Assembly: GCA_028284005.1 (NCBI GenBank)
Contig: JANQSO010000007.1
Coordinates: 186,001-250,000 of the forward strand
DNA from: Flavobacteriaceae bacterium
Lineage (GTDB): Bacteria > Bacteroidota > Bacteroidia > Flavobacteriales > Flavobacteriaceae
Length of the DNA stretch: 64,000 bases
Direction: 5' to 3'
Part shown: piece by piece, positions 1-8,856 of the stretch
Position numbering within the stretch: the stretch's first letter is position 1
Layout: each line of letters starts with the position of its first letter
The notes under the pieces: generated by a model
The model's input: only the letters and a program-made list of their open reading frames with translations
What the model was told of the DNA's origin: nothing
Database searches by the model: none
Position numbers and translations under genes: made by a program

Positions 1-363
1 CAATACTTCAAAAAGTTGTGGCGACGGTATCTTACCCAGAAGCAAATGGATCTTATGAACATCCAAAAGACTTCGGAAAGTGTACACTCCGGTTGTAATA
101 TAAAATATACCCCACAGATTACGCCTTTGTAAGACCGGTAAAACATATTGGAAATGGTCTTTAAATCCATCATCAAAAGTGAGTACGACTCCCGGTGTTG
201 GTTTTCCTGTTTCAATAGCTTTTAAAAAATCTTTTTTTGAAACAAAGCCATAGGTCTCATCAAAATAATCCAATTGCTTTTCAAAATCATCAATATGCAG
301 ATTTTTAAAATTGGGGTAATCTGCATCGAAAGGACGCACATAATGGTACATAACCGCTTTCAT
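1..363 (-). CDS. Polysaccharide deacetylase family protein (N-terminal part, runs off window)
   Basis: The first 121 residues of a NodB-homology (carbohydrate esterase 4) protein are visible; the 3' end lies beyond the left edge. It opens with the family's MYHYV strand and carries TFDDG at residues 62-66, whose aspartates are the catalytic base and a metal ligand in this family. No signal peptide is seen, so it is probably cytoplasmic and may de-N-acetylate a sugar intermediate or lipid-linked glycan. It begins 7 bases after the formyltransferase stop, so it is probably the next gene of the same operon. Such deacetylases are often found beside nonulosonate (sialic-acid-like) genes, but the substrate is not deducible. 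Confidence 0.85.
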   Translation of the reverse strand, partial: MKAVMYHYVRPFDADYPNFKNLHIDDFEKQLDYFDETYGFVSKKDFLKAIETGKPTPGVVLTFDDGFKDHFQYVLPVLQRRNLWGIFYITTGVYTFRSLLDVHKIHLLLGKIPSPQLFEVL

Positions 364-370
364 TGCAGGA

Positions 371-1192
371 CTATTCATGTAATAATGCAGGATTTTGGAG
401 AATAGGCATTGATAGATCTCTGGTTGTCTTATCTTTCAGGTAATCGGCAATCATTCCACTATTAAAATTTTTGTGTAATTGCTCGACAGATGCTTCGGTA
501 AAATCTGAATTCTTATAATACAAATGCTGATCGCTTTTATCTAATTGAGGCATTGGTTTAAGTGCATCAAACTTTTGGATGATCCGGGTAGCAACTTCTG
601 CCATATGTACCAATAATCTGTTACAAATAACATGAAACCCATCTGTTGCATGTATTTTAGGGCGGATTTGATGTAGTACCTCTCCCGTATCTATTCCCGC
701 ATCAATTTTCATAAAAGTTACACCACATGCTTCCGGTGTTTTATTTACAAAAGGCCAGAAATTGGTACCACTTCCGCGGTAATAGGGAGACAGCCCCAAA
801 TGAATATTCACAAATCTATCCGGAAATGCATCTATAAGTTTTGGCCCTATGATCGAGGATCCGTAGGAAAGGATCACATCCGGATCCAGATCGATGATCT
901 GTTGCACATATTCCAGTTCATTGATGGCTCCTTTGAAAATGGATATGGGGTTTGAGTTGTCTTCTGAATATTTACAGAACAGTGCAAAGAAATCTTTTTC
1001 GGTCTGTATACGTGTTTGCAAATGCCTGTAACGCAGGTCTTCATCGATAGAATTCTGAATCTTATGAACAAGATTTTTTTCTGAAGATTCACAGAAACTT
1101 GCTATTACTTCAATGCCATCCTGCAACGCGATATACTTTCTGAAAAAAGTATGCCGTAACTCTGATGATGTAAGTAGCACGATACGTTTCAT
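371..1192 (-). CDS. Formyltransferase family protein (sugar N-formyltransferase-like)
   Basis: This 273-residue protein resembles the N-terminal catalytic domain of methionyl-tRNA formyltransferase and the sugar N-formyltransferases that use 10-formyltetrahydrofolate. The catalytic triad can be placed at Asn129, His131 and Asp168: the segment FVNIHLGLSPYYRGSG is followed by a GVTFMKIDAGIDTG segment. It lacks the C-terminal tRNA-binding domain of true Fmt, so it is unlikely to be the housekeeping enzyme. It overlaps the upstream cytidylyltransferase by 4 bases (1189-1192). Context suggests it formylates an amino sugar, possibly an aminated nonulosonate or its precursor; that is inference. Confidence 0.8.
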   Translation of the reverse strand: MKRIVLLTSSELRHTFFRKYIALQDGIEVIASFCESSEKNLVHKIQNSIDEDLRYRHLQTRIQTEKDFFALFCKYSEDNSNPISIFKGAINELEYVQQIIDLDPDVILSYGSSIIGPKLIDAFPDRFVNIHLGLSPYYRGSGTNFWPFVNKTPEACGVTFMKIDAGIDTGEVLHQIRPKIHATDGFHVICNRLLVHMAEVATRIIQKFDALKPMPQLDKSDQHLYYKNSDFTEASVEQLHKNFNSGMIADYLKDKTTRDLSMPILQNPALLHE

Positions 1193-1869
1193 AATAACTC
1201 GGAATATTTCTTTAATACTGTTTCCGCAATTAAAAAGTCTAATTCGGTATCGATATCCACATGATCAAAAGGAGTATTGGTTACATATGCAAAATTATCT
1301 TCTGTTAAAATTGTTCCATCTACAATTGCCTTACTTTCGGTTATATACAAAAGGCCGTTCTCTCTATACATTGGTTCCAGGTCCTGACTTCGTTGTCCCA
1401 TGGTATAGTTAGAAGGAGTAAATACGTTGTTCTCGATAGTTCCAAACTTTTCTTCAAATCGATTTACCGACATAAGGCTTTGTAGATTACTCTCTGAAAA
1501 TGCCTTATATGCTTCCGGCAACAAGTTAAGAGGCCGCAACGGATTAGTAGGTTGTAACAAGATCACATTTGCAAAGGTTTCCTGAAGTGTTTTTAAAACA
1601 TGTTGCATTGCAGTGATCACAGGCTCTTGGTCTCCCGCTAATTCTTTGGGTCTCATCACAACTATAGCCCCGTAAGATCTGGCGATCGATGCAAGTTCAT
1701 CATTATCTGTAGTAACTGCAATCGTGTCTATAAGTTCAGGAAACCGTTGTGCATATAGAATACTATGCGCCATAAGAGGGTGATCTCCCAAATATCTACT
1801 ATTCTTTCCCGGAAGTCTTTTAGAGCCACCCCGGGCAGGTATGATAGCTATGTTCTTAGGTTGCGTCAA
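1189..1869 (-). CDS. neuA: Acylneuraminate cytidylyltransferase family protein (CMP-nonulosonate synthetase-like)
   Basis: This 226-residue enzyme has the nucleotide-binding signature IPARGGSKRLPGKN at residues 9-22 and the late aspartate motif DHVDIDTELDF, both typical of NeuA/PseF-type enzymes that join CTP to a nine-carbon nonulosonic acid to give the CMP-sugar. Whether the substrate is N-acetylneuraminic, legionaminic or pseudaminic acid cannot be told from sequence. No NeuB-type synthase lies in the window; it would be expected to the left of position 1. The start codon overlaps the upstream GT2 gene by 14 bases, which indicates one transcript. The gene symbol is by family resemblance only. 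Confidence 0.85.
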   Translation of the reverse strand: MTQPKNIAIIPARGGSKRLPGKNSRYLGDHPLMAHSILYAQRFPELIDTIAVTTDNDELASIARSYGAIVVMRPKELAGDQEPVITAMQHVLKTLQETFANVILLQPTNPLRPLNLLPEAYKAFSESNLQSLMSVNRFEEKFGTIENNVFTPSNYTMGQRSQDLEPMYRENGLLYITESKAIVDGTILTEDNFAYVTNTPFDHVDIDTELDFLIAETVLKKYSELL

Positions 1870-2953
1870 GTGTTGGTTTTATTAGTGTGAACTTTATGGA
1901 GTTTTGTGCTTCCGAAACACTGTAAATATAGGGATAGTTCCTATAAAAACTTATAATGTGCAACAGTAGTTTATCATTAACTTCTTTTAGGGAATAATAT
2001 GCTGATACTTTTTTGCCTACGGTCTTTTTGATCTTGTATTTTAAGGTGTCTTTAGTAGTATCTTCAACAATTTCAAACGAACTAATTCCCAAAGGAAGGT
2101 TCTTTAAAATCACAAATAAAAAATGATCGATCTCTTCAATTTTATTGGTCAAAGTAATCACATCTCCTGTATAGTTGAATAGCTCTTCAAAATGAGATGA
2201 GGTCATCACATCTCCCCAACCATCCGGATTAACATCTGTGGTCTTATTTTTCTTTACACCTTTTAAATGTTGATAATTAAGCCTTACAATTCCTTCTAAT
2301 TGCAGTTCTGTTGTGAGTTGTGCTTTTTCTTTGTTTCGGTAACCGGGATGCCACTGGTGGAGCATTAAGATCTCTTTATCATAAAATTCAACTTTAACCC
2401 CATTGTTTTTAAGTCGGACATGAACATCGGTGTCTTCAGAGCCCCAAAAATGATAGAATTCATCGAATCCTCGAATAGCATGTAATGTAGGAACGGAGAA
2501 CATGGTAAGCCCTGTAGCCTCGTCTGTACTTGGAAAATCAATAGTGTAATCCTCGAATGCCAGTTCTTTTTGCGATTCGGTTTCGGACAGGAATCCTACC
2601 TTAAAATAGGTTGCTGTCTCTTCTTTCTGAAGAGAAATAGCTCTTTCTACAAATTGTGGGTGAAAGATCATATCCACATCTGCCACAAAACAATATCCCT
2701 CTTTTAAATGTTTAATAACACTGTTTAAGGCTTTGCTTTTATTCCAGGGTTGAAATTGAGTGGAAAGATATCTGTATTCTGCAAAATCATATTTTTCTAC
2801 CAGACTTGCTATAGCAGCAGCTATTTCCTTATCAGACCCATAATCAACAAAGTATACATTAAAATCCTGAACTGTTTGTTGCTGCAAAGAGTCCAAGGAT
2901 CTTTTGATACGCTCCGTATCCCTGTTTCTGTATGGGTAGATGATCGTTAGCAT
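1856..2953 (-). CDS. Glycosyltransferase family 2, bacterial chondroitin-polymerase-like fold
   Basis: A 365-residue GT-A glycosyltransferase. The N-terminus (TIIYPYRNRDTERIKRSL) is the nucleotide-binding strand, ADVD at residues 91-94 is the metal-binding DxD-type motif, and FWGSEDTDVHVR around 169-180 is the ED-type acceptor-side motif seen in galactosyltransferase-like C-terminal domains (Glyco_transf_7C). The last 130 residues are unassigned. It directly abuts the GT4 gene upstream, with no spacer. It probably adds one sugar of the repeat unit at the cytoplasmic face; donor and acceptor are unknown. Confidence 0.85.
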   Translation of the reverse strand: MLTIIYPYRNRDTERIKRSLDSLQQQTVQDFNVYFVDYGSDKEIAAAIASLVEKYDFAEYRYLSTQFQPWNKSKALNSVIKHLKEGYCFVADVDMIFHPQFVERAISLQKEETATYFKVGFLSETESQKELAFEDYTIDFPSTDEATGLTMFSVPTLHAIRGFDEFYHFWGSEDTDVHVRLKNNGVKVEFYDKEILMLHQWHPGYRNKEKAQLTTELQLEGIVRLNYQHLKGVKKNKTTDVNPDGWGDVMTSSHFEELFNYTGDVITLTNKIEEIDHFLFVILKNLPLGISSFEIVEDTTKDTLKYKIKKTVGKKVSAYYSLKEVNDKLLLHIISFYRNYPYIYSVSEAQNSIKFTLIKPTLDAT

Positions 2954-4099
2954 TTAATCATTAAGTTCATTTTCTATTTTACGGTAGCAATTTACCACTT
3001 GTTCCTGTATTTTGGTATAATCCAACTGTTGTTTTAGTTGTTGATTGAATGCAAACGCATTCTTAATTAAATCCGGTTCACTTAAAGCAGTTTCTATATG
3101 TCTTTGTATCTCTGCTTCATTATCATGATCCTCTATGAGTAATCCATTTTCATGATGTGTGATCAATTCTTCAGTAACACCTCCCGGATTGGATTGGATC
3201 GGGAAAGCTCCCATAATAACAGCCTCCAGAAGTGTATTGGGCATTCCATCACTGTTGCTGTTTCCTATATACAGTAAGGATCTACCCATAAGTTCTAATA
3301 CTGTTTGATGTGGCAACATATTCTTTTTAGCGTATACTTTATGTATGTGTGTTCTTAGGAAATTGTCATTTTCAATACATGCTACTACTTCTTCATCTGC
3401 CCCAAATACTACAAGTTTGTATTCATCTAAAGAAAAAGTGATCTGTTTCAAAGCTTTTAAAACCGTTAAAGCTCTGCCGGACCTACCCTGGTATCCTTTA
3501 ATAAGAATTGTTTTCCTTTTAGTGACGGGCATTACATAAGGTTCCAGTTCTACAATAGGAAAGCCTCCCCCTCCCGGAAAATCACCTAAAAATCCTCCTA
3601 AAAATCCTAATTCCCCGGCAATGTAACGATCTCGCTTATTATCTGTAAAAAGATAGTCTATCCGAGGCAATACCTTTTCAATATCTTTACGGTATTCGGG
3701 TAGTTCCTTAAAATAAAAGAGGTCACTTCCCCAGGAGGAATATATCCACTTGATATCGGGGTATTTTTGCATCACGGGAAAAATTGGAACACAACATTTA
3801 TACAAAACAAAACTATGTACCACATCGGGTTGAATCTTTTGTAAGAGTCTTTCAAATTCTTTTGTTACATCATTTTCCAGTAATTTGTGGATCTTGGGAA
3901 ATTTGTTTTTCAGAAAAAACCTGCCTTTTAACCGGGGATATTTATACCTCCATTGTGTATGTTGTGTTACCCAATCTAATTCGTCAATACGGCCTCCATC
4001 CAGGATATCAAACCAATGCACATCATGCCCTGCATCTTTAAGCTGGGTAGTCCATCTTTTAAAATGGATCGATCGCATGGAAACCATTAGAATTTTCAT
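2954..4099 (-). CDS. Glycosyltransferase family 4 (GT-B fold)
   Basis: A 381-residue retaining GT-B enzyme. The C-terminal domain has the nucleotide-sugar binding segment SDGMPNTLLEAV (283-294), matching the EX7E region of GT4, and IKGYQGRSGRAL (200-211) at the start of the second Rossmann domain. The N-terminal domain has the usual opening MKILMVSMRSIHFKRW. A glycine-rich stretch at 165-180 includes a short internal repetition (LGFLGG, FLGD, then PGGGG). Predicted to be cytoplasmic and to extend the capsule or O-antigen repeat unit. Separated by 20 bases from the upstream sulfotransferase gene. Confidence 0.85.
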   Translation of the reverse strand: MKILMVSMRSIHFKRWTTQLKDAGHDVHWFDILDGGRIDELDWVTQHTQWRYKYPRLKGRFFLKNKFPKIHKLLENDVTKEFERLLQKIQPDVVHSFVLYKCCVPIFPVMQKYPDIKWIYSSWGSDLFYFKELPEYRKDIEKVLPRIDYLFTDNKRDRYIAGELGFLGGFLGDFPGGGGFPIVELEPYVMPVTKRKTILIKGYQGRSGRALTVLKALKQITFSLDEYKLVVFGADEEVVACIENDNFLRTHIHKVYAKKNMLPHQTVLELMGRSLLYIGNSNSDGMPNTLLEAVIMGAFPIQSNPGGVTEELITHHENGLLIEDHDNEAEIQRHIETALSEPDLIKNAFAFNQQLKQQLDYTKIQEQVVNCYRKIENELND

Positions 4100-4119
4100 T
4101 TTTCCGTCTATTTTAAATC

Positions 4120-4842
4120 CTAAAATTCATATCCCAGTAATTCAATATCCTTTTGATAGAAACTATCTACTAATTCACGCGCTTCTTTAGTATACAACTC
4201 CCGGTAAGGCCTAGAGGTATTATAAAAAGGATTAAAGTTTCTAATTAAATAAGGCTTCTTCTTAAGTATATTATTTATATGCCTGATGTTCCAACGGCTA
4301 TATACATTCTGTTTCTTTTTGGACTTATTAATATACTCCAAATCCCCCAAAAGCGGTGTAATTTTATTTCTGATCTTTTCAAAATCTTCTTGTAAATTTT
4401 CAAAACGCCCTACAAAATCAACTAATTGATTGCCTTCTGAATCGTAGATGTATTCTACCTGCGGTTTCACAAAATAATACCGTTCCCTTTCTAAATTAGG
4501 AAGTTCTTTTTTGAGAAAACTGGTAAAACTTATGACCCTATGAAAATTAAAGTGTTTGTACAAAGATACTGCACGGCTCCAGGGGTTTCGTACAAAAGCA
4601 AATTTAAAGTAATCATCAAACTTTTCCTGCGATATATATGAGAGTTTCACATATTCCTTTGGAGATAAATGTGCCAAAGAAGGGGGGCCTTTTTTAGGAT
4701 CGGTGTTATACGTAAGCAATAGTGTGGAATCCTGACCATTCACAAATTGAAGGCCAATCGATTTTAAAAAGGAACTTTCAATACTCATCCCTGCCGTTTT
4801 AGGGATGTGAATAAAAATACATTTATGAGCGTGCGATATCAA
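4120..4842 (-). CDS. Sulfotransferase family 2 domain protein (carbohydrate sulfotransferase-like)
   Basis: This 240-residue protein has both PAPS-binding elements of the sulfotransferase superfamily: the 5'-phosphosulfate loop IFIHIPKTAGMSIESSF (9-25) and the 3'-phosphate motif FVRNPWSRAVSLY (83-95). The IPKTAG form places it with the Sulfotransfer_2 group (chondroitin/heparan-type enzymes) rather than with the second sulfotransferase of this locus at 14586. It has no signal peptide or membrane helix, so it probably sulfates a lipid-linked glycan in the cytoplasm using PAPS. PAPS synthesis genes are not in the window. Confidence 0.85.
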   Translation of the reverse strand: MISHAHKCIFIHIPKTAGMSIESSFLKSIGLQFVNGQDSTLLLTYNTDPKKGPPSLAHLSPKEYVKLSYISQEKFDDYFKFAFVRNPWSRAVSLYKHFNFHRVISFTSFLKKELPNLERERYYFVKPQVEYIYDSEGNQLVDFVGRFENLQEDFEKIRNKITPLLGDLEYINKSKKKQNVYSRWNIRHINNILKKKPYLIRNFNPFYNTSRPYRELYTKEARELVDSFYQKDIELLGYEF

Positions 4843-4933
4843 TTAATGAAAATTTAATGATTCTTATTCAATTCTTATAGTGAATTTCAAATGGTCCTTT
4901 TATTCTTTGTACAGGATGTGACCGGTTTTTAAA

Positions 4934-5965
4934 TTAATTACCACCGGTGAAATCACGAATTTGTTGATTTGTTAAACCCTTCATTTTAAGTACTGTTCTC
5001 TTTATAAAAGCAAATGACAATGAAAATTTAAAGAGTTTTTCCACTAACATTGGGTACAAAACCGGCTTTTTTAATGCCTTCAATACCGGCTTTTCATTGG
5101 TCTTCTTGTTTTCTTTCAATTTTTCAAACTTCTCTGTCATCCAGTCTTCTAATACATTGCCCATGTGAAATGCATAGTTATTGGGTGTTGTTAACCTAAA
5201 CCCTCCTTTTTTTATTACAGGAACATCTGTGTACAAATATTCACTATTACCCCTTATCTTATATTTACTATTTCCTGCAGGTATTTCTGAAAATACCTCT
5301 CTCTTATATGTAGCCACAAAATGTGCGCTTCCTACTACAGCAGATGTTCCATTTTTGGATCTCAACGTTGCAATTACATCTTTGTATTTATTATCCAGCC
5401 TGGACCAGCCAATGCTCCTGGCAAATTGGGTCATAGCTTCCGGATTTATTACAGGGCGAAAACGCAATTTCTTTGAGAACAAATAACGCAACCAAATATT
5501 ACTCGTTAGATGAAAATGCTTCCTAAAAACCGGTACCGGGCAAACTACACCCGCTTTCGGAAAATTTTTAAATACCGTGGTAACTGCATCTTCCCATCCA
5601 TCATCAAACAATACATCTGCATCGGTAATTGTAATAAGGCGCTCTTCTGCCGTTCTCAAAGCTTTTAAAACACTATTGATCTTTCCAATTCCTTCTGTTT
5701 CAATGACCAATTCGTCTATAACTCCTTTTTTTTGAAATTCCAGTAGTTTCTCATTCACAGTTGTGCAACTCCCGTTACTTATTACGGAAACTTTAAGAGG
5801 TGTACTACTTGTCTTTATTAGAGAGGTCAGGCAATAGTTAAAAATTTGAAATGCGTCTTTAAAGTAGTCTTCTTCGGAAGGAATATAAACAGGAATAATA
5901 ACCCTGTGAAAGGCAATATCCGCATCAATTATCTCTTCATTATTCGGGTTATTACCTATTCTCAT
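4934..5965 (-). CDS. Glycosyltransferase, GT-A fold (family 2-like)
   Basis: A 343-residue GT-A protein with a TDADVLFDDGW metal-binding region (DADV at 115-118) after a SVISNGSCTTV nucleotide-binding strand. An insertion of about 60 residues follows the DxD before the GNSEYLYTDVPVIKKGG acceptor-side segment. The start overlaps the upstream epimerase stop by 14 bases (5952-5965), a coupling that supports the ATG at 5965. A 91-base AT-rich gap separates it from the next gene downstream. It probably transfers one hexose or HexNAc; specificity is unknown. Confidence 0.8.
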   Translation of the reverse strand: MRIGNNPNNEEIIDADIAFHRVIIPVYIPSEEDYFKDAFQIFNYCLTSLIKTSSTPLKVSVISNGSCTTVNEKLLEFQKKGVIDELVIETEGIGKINSVLKALRTAEERLITITDADVLFDDGWEDAVTTVFKNFPKAGVVCPVPVFRKHFHLTSNIWLRYLFSKKLRFRPVINPEAMTQFARSIGWSRLDNKYKDVIATLRSKNGTSAVVGSAHFVATYKREVFSEIPAGNSKYKIRGNSEYLYTDVPVIKKGGFRLTTPNNYAFHMGNVLEDWMTEKFEKLKENKKTNEKPVLKALKKPVLYPMLVEKLFKFSLSFAFIKRTVLKMKGLTNQQIRDFTGGN

Positions 5966-6878
5966 AAAATTGTATTAGCCTATTAATACCATCATTAAGA
6001 GATATGAGGTCTCTTTTTAATATGGACCTCATTTTTGAATTGTCCGGGCAACGTCTTGTCATATCTCCTTCTTCCAAAGCTTCAATATGTCTGATTTCAG
6101 AAGAGGAATTTGTGATCGCAATTATTTGTCTGGCCAGGTCCAAAATACTTATTTCGATATCACTTCCTACATTTAATACATCATTAACGCAGCTATTGGA
6201 TGTCATTGTTTTGATACAGGTATCTACATTGTCGTCTACATAGCAAAAAGACCTGGTCTGCTTTCCATCTCCATAAATAGTAATAGGCTCATTTTTTAGC
6301 GCCGATTTTAAAAAACGTGGAATTACAAAATCTTCACTTTGATTGGGGCCATAGGTATTAAAAAAGCGAAAAATGGTGTATTCCAATCCATATTCCTGGT
6401 AATAGGACCTGAAAAATGCTTCACCAACATTTTTTACTATAGCGTAAGGTAACCTTGAGTTTAGGGGTGTAGTGTTTTCATTTTGGGGTATTTCAAATGG
6501 TTCTCCGTAGACTTCGGAAGAACTCGAATAAAAAACTCGCTTCACTCCTGAATTCTTTGATAGGGACAAAATATTTTTAATGCCTTCTATATCCTGTAAG
6601 ACCAGAATAGGGTTCTCCAGGGTTCTCTTTACTCCAACAACGGCCGCATAGTGGAAAACATAATCGAAATTATACCGCCCAAAAACAGGTACAATATCAT
6701 TGTAATTGTTCACATCCGCTTTTATAAATGTTACATTAGTTGCTTTGGGTACTTTGGACAGGTCACCCGTTAAGAGGTTATCTAAAATTACAACCGTATT
6801 ATTTTCATCTTCTGCGAATTTTGAAGCCAAAGCGCTTGCTATATTCCCGGCACCGCCTGCAATTAAAATTGTTGCCAT
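5952..6878 (-). CDS. NAD-dependent epimerase/dehydratase (extended SDR)
   Basis: A 308-residue extended short-chain dehydrogenase/reductase acting on an NDP-sugar. SSSSEVYG (118-125) and Tyr145-xxx-Lys149 (YAIVK) form the catalytic site. The glycine motif reads GGAGNIA (8-14), so the third glycine of GxxGxxG is alanine. FRFFNTYGPNQ and FCYVDD segments are typical of UDP-glucose 4-epimerase and dTDP-glucose dehydratase relatives. It probably supplies a modified NDP-sugar to the neighbouring transferases. The precise reaction (4-epimerisation, decarboxylation or dehydration) cannot be assigned. Confidence 0.8.
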   Translation of the reverse strand: MATILIAGGAGNIASALASKFAEDENNTVVILDNLLTGDLSKVPKATNVTFIKADVNNYNDIVPVFGRYNFDYVFHYAAVVGVKRTLENPILVLQDIEGIKNILSLSKNSGVKRVFYSSSSEVYGEPFEIPQNENTTPLNSRLPYAIVKNVGEAFFRSYYQEYGLEYTIFRFFNTYGPNQSEDFVIPRFLKSALKNEPITIYGDGKQTRSFCYVDDNVDTCIKTMTSNSCVNDVLNVGSDIEISILDLARQIIAITNSSSEIRHIEALEEGDMTRRCPDNSKMRSILKRDLISLNDGINRLIQFYENR

Positions 6879-7033
6879 CTATTTTGATTTCCTTGATTTA
6901 TAACTCAAAAACTTAAAGTTGTAAATTAAAACTTTTTTAAAAAAGAGTCTATAGATTATGAAATAAGTTATAAAGATTCTATGACCGAAATTATATCAAA
7001 ATAAATATACGAGACACAGTTTTCCTTAAAAGG

Positions 7034-7897
7034 TCAATTGGTTAAATATATAAACCTTTTAAGGTAAGGCATCCTTAATTTTACACATAAACGGGCTACT
7101 ATTTCTTTAACCTTCAAAACTCTAAAACTTCCCCACTTTTTATGGTATTGAATAAGTCCGTTTACCATCTTGTCACTTGTTAACAACCAATACCTTTTTT
7201 CTTTTAGAACATAATCGGGAATTTTTGAACGGTCAACAGTTAAGCCATTTAATAACGTATCCATGTTTTGTATATAGGGCCCTGTTTCTTTCTGCAAGTG
7301 TTCTACTTTAGAATTCATTACTGCAACATGCCGAAGGTGATATTTTTTCAGCGTCATAATAAAATCATTGTCTGCAAAATAAAAATTGAATCGTTCATCA
7401 AAATTCCCCGTGGTTCTAAATACACTACTTCTAACAACAAAGCACCATCCTTTAAAGAATTTTTGTATTTCATAGCCTTCAATATATTCGAAATTGGAAG
7501 TTACTCTATGAGGCAACTTTGGCTCTTTAGGGTCAACCGGAGAAAACGCCTTTAGACTCTTATCTTCTGCAATCGATAGTATTTGAGTAAACCAGTCCTC
7601 GTGAAACATAAGATCATTATTACAAAATGCAATGTATTCTCCTTCACTTTTTTCTAAGCCGCGATTTAAATTCCTGTGAAAATTAAAGGAGCTGTCTTTT
7701 GTTTCAACAACCTGGACTTGTTTTGGGTACTTATATAGGTCCGGATCATAATTGGGGTTGCTTTCTATTAATAGAATTTGCGTATGACCTATTGTTTGTA
7801 ATGAATCTATTAATGATGTAATACAATTGATCGTCATTTTATATGATGACTCATCTTTTGTATTTGCCAAAATTACACAGGATAACTTTACCATCAT
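7034..7897 (-). CDS. Glycosyltransferase family 2 (rhamnosyl/galactofuranosyl-transferase-like)
   Basis: A 287-residue GT2 enzyme. Visible are the N-terminal strand LSCVILANTKDESSYK, the FCNNDLMFHEDWF motif (NND at 93-95, the DxD equivalent), and a RTTGNFDERFNFYFADNDF segment in the acceptor region. A LRHVAVMNSKVEHLQKETG tail is typical of GT2 transferases that use a deoxysugar donor. It lies 10 bases after the upstream gene, and 155 bases of AT-rich non-coding DNA separate it from the NAD-dependent epimerase/dehydratase at 5952-6878 downstream. Donor and linkage are not deducible. Confidence 0.85.
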   Translation of the reverse strand: MMVKLSCVILANTKDESSYKMTINCITSLIDSLQTIGHTQILLIESNPNYDPDLYKYPKQVQVVETKDSSFNFHRNLNRGLEKSEGEYIAFCNNDLMFHEDWFTQILSIAEDKSLKAFSPVDPKEPKLPHRVTSNFEYIEGYEIQKFFKGWCFVVRSSVFRTTGNFDERFNFYFADNDFIMTLKKYHLRHVAVMNSKVEHLQKETGPYIQNMDTLLNGLTVDRSKIPDYVLKEKRYWLLTSDKMVNGLIQYHKKWGSFRVLKVKEIVARLCVKLRMPYLKRFIYLTN

Positions 7898-7907
7898 TTA
7901 ATTTTAT

Positions 7908-8741
7908 CTAAACTTCCTTCTTCAATAATTTTGACAATGATTCTTTCATTCTCTTATCATCCGAACGAAACTTGTTTCTCCCTTTAAGTCCGTCTATATA
8001 GATATTTGGCAGGTGATGAATCAGGTTTTGTTCAAAATCTGATATACAAATCACCTTTTTCATACCTCCGTATTTAAATACATCGGTATTCACTTTGCAT
8101 TTCTTACTGTAAAGGTTAGGCCTCTCAATTTTTAGCCCCAGTGCCTTCTTAGCTTTTCTCTTAAAGGATTTGATATATTTAGATCTCTCATCCTTAACCA
8201 ATTCGTTGAAATTGAATTTTTTCCCGGCTCTAATTAGCTGCTCTTTCGTTAAAATAAATGTAGCCTGGTGTATATTCGAAAAATGTGCGAATTTTTTCTC
8301 TCCATAAACTTCAACAGAGTCAAAATCCCATTCAAAATCCAAATGATATCCCGGATAATATTTTCCGGTTGCATCTTCTTCATATTGTATAAGCCCGGTA
8401 ATCCTGTTTTTAGGCAGTATTTTAGAATAGCTTAGATGTTTGTCGATATGTTCTTCGGTAAATAAATGGTCATTTTCGCCATAAATAAATATATCGTAGT
8501 TATTTCTGTTCTCCCAGATCACTTTTCTACATGTAAGCGGGAGTAACTCGTAGTCTTCTAATTCAATAATATTTAGTTTGTCAATACCATCGGTTGATAG
8601 ATCAATATTAGAATTAACGATCACGGTTACATTGTAATTGGAAAAACTCTTTAAGCCAGCTACTACTGTTTGCAAATACCCCAGTTGTTCTTCACCATAA
8701 TTGACTAACACAGCTAAGACATTCAATCTTCTATTTTTCAT
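7908..8741 (-). CDS. Unknown protein, possible GT-A glycosyltransferase
   Basis: This 277-residue protein has no firmly recognised family. Its opening (LNVLAVLVNYGEEQLGYLQTV) and the segment YDIFIYGENDHLFTEEHI, with an acidic END at 89-91, resemble the nucleotide-binding strand and metal site of a GT-A transferase, followed by GLIQYEEDATGKYYPGYHLDFEWDF. The C-terminal third is lysine rich. Its position between two glycosyltransferase genes supports a role in glycan assembly. Confidence that it is a real gene is high; functional assignment is tentative. A 115-base gap without obvious signals lies upstream. Confidence 0.6.
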   Translation of the reverse strand: MKNRRLNVLAVLVNYGEEQLGYLQTVVAGLKSFSNYNVTVIVNSNIDLSTDGIDKLNIIELEDYELLPLTCRKVIWENRNNYDIFIYGENDHLFTEEHIDKHLSYSKILPKNRITGLIQYEEDATGKYYPGYHLDFEWDFDSVEVYGEKKFAHFSNIHQATFILTKEQLIRAGKKFNFNELVKDERSKYIKSFKRKAKKALGLKIERPNLYSKKCKVNTDVFKYGGMKKVICISDFEQNLIHHLPNIYIDGLKGRNKFRSDDKRMKESLSKLLKKEV

Positions 8742-8856
8742 ACTATTTCACTGTAAATTTTACCTAAAAACAAGGGATACGCATGTTTACGAACAGAATT
8801 AAGACAACGTTCTAATAATAGCTAAATATAGTAAAATCTATTACTATACACCATCT

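Noticed and set aside
3580-3606. Short internal repetition in the GT4 gene (Gly/Phe/Leu)
   Set aside because: Encodes a glycine-rich loop that fits the family fold; too short to count as a separate repeat element.
6926-6945. AT hairpin in the 155-base gap of the polysaccharide locus
   Set aside because: Stem is only A-T pairs in a T/A tract and lacks GC pairs, so a terminator or mid-operon control element is not supported.
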